From Candidatus Aminicenans sakinawicola JGI OTU-1 (GTDB lineage Bacteria; Acidobacteriota; Aminicenantia; Aminicenantales; Aminicenantaceae), in NCBI GenBank assembly GCA_000493965.1, contig AWNV01000070.1, positions 1 through 8,631 of the forward strand: DNA of 8,631 nucleotides, read 5' to 3'. Positions 7,427 through 8,631 of this stretch are shown here, in pieces. Within the stretch, counting starts at the first letter, position 1. Each line of letters starts with the position of its first letter. The notes under the pieces are model-generated. The model had not been told where the DNA came from. It did no database searches and saw only the letters and a list, made by a program, of their open reading frames with translations. The position numbers were made by a program, and so were the translations under genes.

Positions 7427-7431
7427 ATAAA

Positions 7432-8457
7432 TTAATAACGGATGTGCTTTGCTTTTTTTATAAATGGAAAAGCAAGAATTATGATACTAATTATACCGAG
7501 AAAATATTCAAAAAGATTGCTGATTAAATGAATGCCAATACCTGACATAATGGCCAAACTTGGTTCGAAATTCATAAGTTTGAAAGTTAGGGCCCAAGCA
7601 GATTCCCATGTGCCAAAACCTGCGATTCCTTTAATGGGAAGGGCTCCGGTCATTTCAGCCCCTGTAGTTCCTAGAATGGTTTTGCAAAAGCTCAATGTTT
7701 TAAGGGAAAAGCCATGGCTTTTGAGCAGGGAAAAAAGAAGTAGATACAGTGAACCGTATTTTGCCAACCGAATGCCTAAAGAGAGGAAGAATATAGGCCA
7801 GTAGATTTTTCTTTTTTTAATTTGCTTTAAGTCTTCTATGGTCAGATGGATTTTTTCAGTGCTGACCTTTGCCCATTTTTTCTCTTTTAGCCGGATAGAT
7901 TTTAGGAATAATCTGTATATTTTAAGCATGAAAACAGAGAGTTGGGTTATTTTCCATAGAATTATAAAGACAAGGAAGAAAAAAATTGTAGATATAACAA
8001 GTAGTGAAATACTTGATAAGGCCGTATTCCCGAGGCCAACGAAAAATATTGAGAAAATCAGAAATGGACTGAGTGTGAGAAAATCGAAGACAAAACTCAC
8101 TACAAATGTTGATGTAGCAGCTTCAAAAGAAAAATTAAGTTTCCTGTTTAATATATAAATATATGAGAGTGAACCTATGCGAGCAGGAAAAAGATCAACA
8201 AAGAGATTCCTTATGAATGTAACCAGAAAAATATTTCCCCAGCTTATACTACTGGGGTGAAGAAGCCATTTATAACGCCATGCACGGAGCAGAGCTGAGG
8301 TCAGGGCAATGACTATAAAAGCAAGGAAAGCAGGATAATAAATCTTCGAGAATATTTCAAAGAGGTCTTTAATTTCAATTTGAGACAGTAAAAACCAGAT
8401 AAGGATTACTGATACAATAAAAGAAAGAAGAATATAAAAGATATTCTTTTTTGGCAT
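7432..8457 (-). CDS. Lysylphosphatidylglycerol-synthase-TM / flippase-like integral membrane protein
   Basis: The 341-residue protein is highly hydrophobic with about eight membrane segments (roughly 6-25, 39-58, 74-91, 113-142, 147-170, 218-246, 265-290, 301-332) and a basic cytoplasmic loop at 180-217. The family marks are RAWRYKWLL (58-66), RNLFVDLFPARIGSLSYIYILNR (83-105) and LPIKGIAGFGTWESAW (273-288), which correspond to the PGRxGE and GGxGxxE blocks of the UPF0104/AglD-like family. Relatives include the flippase half of MprF and archaeal and bacterial proteins in lipid-linked sugar or lipid export; the exact lipid is unknown. The soluble aminoacyltransferase domain of MprF is absent. 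The ATG follows an in-frame TAA two codons upstream, so the start is well bounded, but no Shine-Dalgarno sequence precedes it. Promoter-like elements lie directly before it. It may be transcribed into the operon below, since I see no convincing terminator between them. Confidence 0.86.
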   Translation of the reverse strand: MPKKNIFYILLSFIVSVILIWFLLSQIEIKDLFEIFSKIYYPAFLAFIVIALTSALLRAWRYKWLLHPSSISWGNIFLVTFIRNLFVDLFPARIGSLSYIYILNRKLNFSFEAATSTFVVSFVFDFLTLSPFLIFSIFFVGLGNTALSSISLLVISTIFFFLVFIILWKITQLSVFMLKIYRLFLKSIRLKEKKWAKVSTEKIHLTIEDLKQIKKRKIYWPIFFLSLGIRLAKYGSLYLLLFSLLKSHGFSLKTLSFCKTILGTTGAEMTGALPIKGIAGFGTWESAWALTFKLMNFEPSLAIMSGIGIHLISNLFEYFLGIISIIILAFPFIKKAKHIRY

Positions 8458-8459
8458 TA

Positions 8460-8493
8460 ATTATATTTAATTGACTTTTTCTTATAATGTCAA
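8460..8493 (-). promoter_or_regulatory. Candidate promoter abutting the flippase-like gene
   Basis: On the minus strand a perfect TTGACA (8493-8488) is followed after 17 bases by TTAAAT (8470-8465, four of six) and after 22 bases by a perfect TATAAT (8465-8460). With the 17-base spacing, transcription would begin at about the ATG (8457), which would explain the missing Shine-Dalgarno sequence as a leaderless message. TTGAC/GTCAA also forms a 5-base inverted repeat (8471-8475 and 8489-8493) that could be an operator. The -35 lies inside the last codons of the possible upstream reading frame, and the base composition makes chance matches likely. Confidence 0.35.
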
Positions 8494-8631
8494 ACGTGGG
8501 TTATTCATAAAGAATGCCAATAGAATTAATATAATACCAAAAAGCAGATGAATTTGAGGGGATGGAGGAAGCGACATTGAAAGATTTAGCCTTTCTGAGT
8601 CGATCTTCGAGGGAACCCGACAAAGTCGGAC
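8482..8631 (-). CDS. Possible C-terminal end of an unrecognised membrane protein (5' end outside window)
   Basis: On the minus strand a frame is open from the window edge to a TAA at 8484-8482, giving 49 residues. It holds a Pro-rich turn (SLPPSPQ), a clean hydrophobic segment (LLFGIILILLAFF) and a short polar tail (MNNPRLTL). This pattern of one membrane span with a tail fits the end of a real protein. The same strand and a 24-base gap to the flippase-like gene agree with an operon arrangement. I recognise no family. An ATG at 8577 inside the frame would give a 31-residue peptide, so a small stand-alone membrane peptide is an alternative. The length is too short to exclude chance in AT-rich DNA. 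Confidence 0.4.
   Translation of the reverse strand, partial: VRLCRVPSKIDSERLNLSMSLPPSPQIHLLFGIILILLAFFMNNPRLTL

Noticed and set aside
7292..7431. Cobalamin riboswitch before the B12-related operon
   Set aside because: The gap is shorter than a usual cobalamin riboswitch and I cannot find the conserved B12-box core; only short hairpins are visible.
7838..8158. Plus-strand 106-codon open frame inside the flippase-like gene
   Set aside because: It lies wholly antisense to a gene with clear family motifs, has no recognisable domain and no ribosome-binding site of note; a composition artefact.
8617..8629. CCGAC-AAA-GTCGG inverted repeat at the right edge
   Set aside because: A 5-base stem with a 3-base loop and no T-run on either strand; it lies inside a possible coding frame and is cut off by the window edge, so it supports no terminator or repeat call.
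8562..8631. Plus-strand frame open to the right edge from ATG 8562 or TTG 8577, the latter with GGAGG upstream
   Set aside because: Its 23 residues show no recognisable pattern and it overlaps the minus-strand frame that has a clear hydrophobic segment. The GGAGG spacing to TTG is acceptable, so a divergent gene is not fully excluded; more sequence to the right would settle it.

Overview
The window looks like ordinary chromosomal DNA of an uncultured or little-studied bacterium. It is AT-rich, densely packed and has short gene junctions. Shine-Dalgarno motifs precede several genes, and sigma70-like promoter elements lie in both AT-rich intergenic stretches. I see no phage, transposon, CRISPR, tRNA or rRNA. 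The gene set (tricorn-type S41 protease, TldD/TldE, a B12-dependent mutase-like protein, an opine dehydrogenase) fits an organism that handles peptides and amino acids and has cobalamin, possibly an anaerobe. I cannot assign a phylum.

Left part, plus strand (1-1697): the C-terminal third of a tricorn-like protease, cut by the window edge and containing its PDZ domain and S41 catalytic core, then after 14 bases a small FMN nitroreductase. The nitroreductase stop faces the tldE stop with only two bases between them, so two convergent transcripts must run into each other here.

Middle part, minus strand (7291 down to 1700): four genes in one tight run: opine dehydrogenase-family protein, a one-chain protein joining a B12-binding domain to a glutamate-mutase-like barrel, TldD and TldE. 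Junctions are 1 base, 3 bases and a 4-base GTGA overlap. A good promoter candidate (TTGCCT-N17-TAAAAT, 7426-7398) and a leader of about 100 bases precede the run. The likely theme is amino-acid chemistry (carbon-skeleton rearrangement plus reductive N-alkylation or its reverse) coupled to a peptide-processing metalloprotease. The substrate is unknown, and this operon is the most interesting part of the window.

Right part, minus strand (8457-7432 and beyond): a multi-pass membrane protein of the lysylphosphatidylglycerol-synthase-TM / flippase-like family. It has no visible ribosome-binding site but has promoter-like elements almost touching its ATG, which suggests a leaderless mRNA. The last 150 bases can encode the C-terminal end of another minus-strand protein with one hydrophobic segment.
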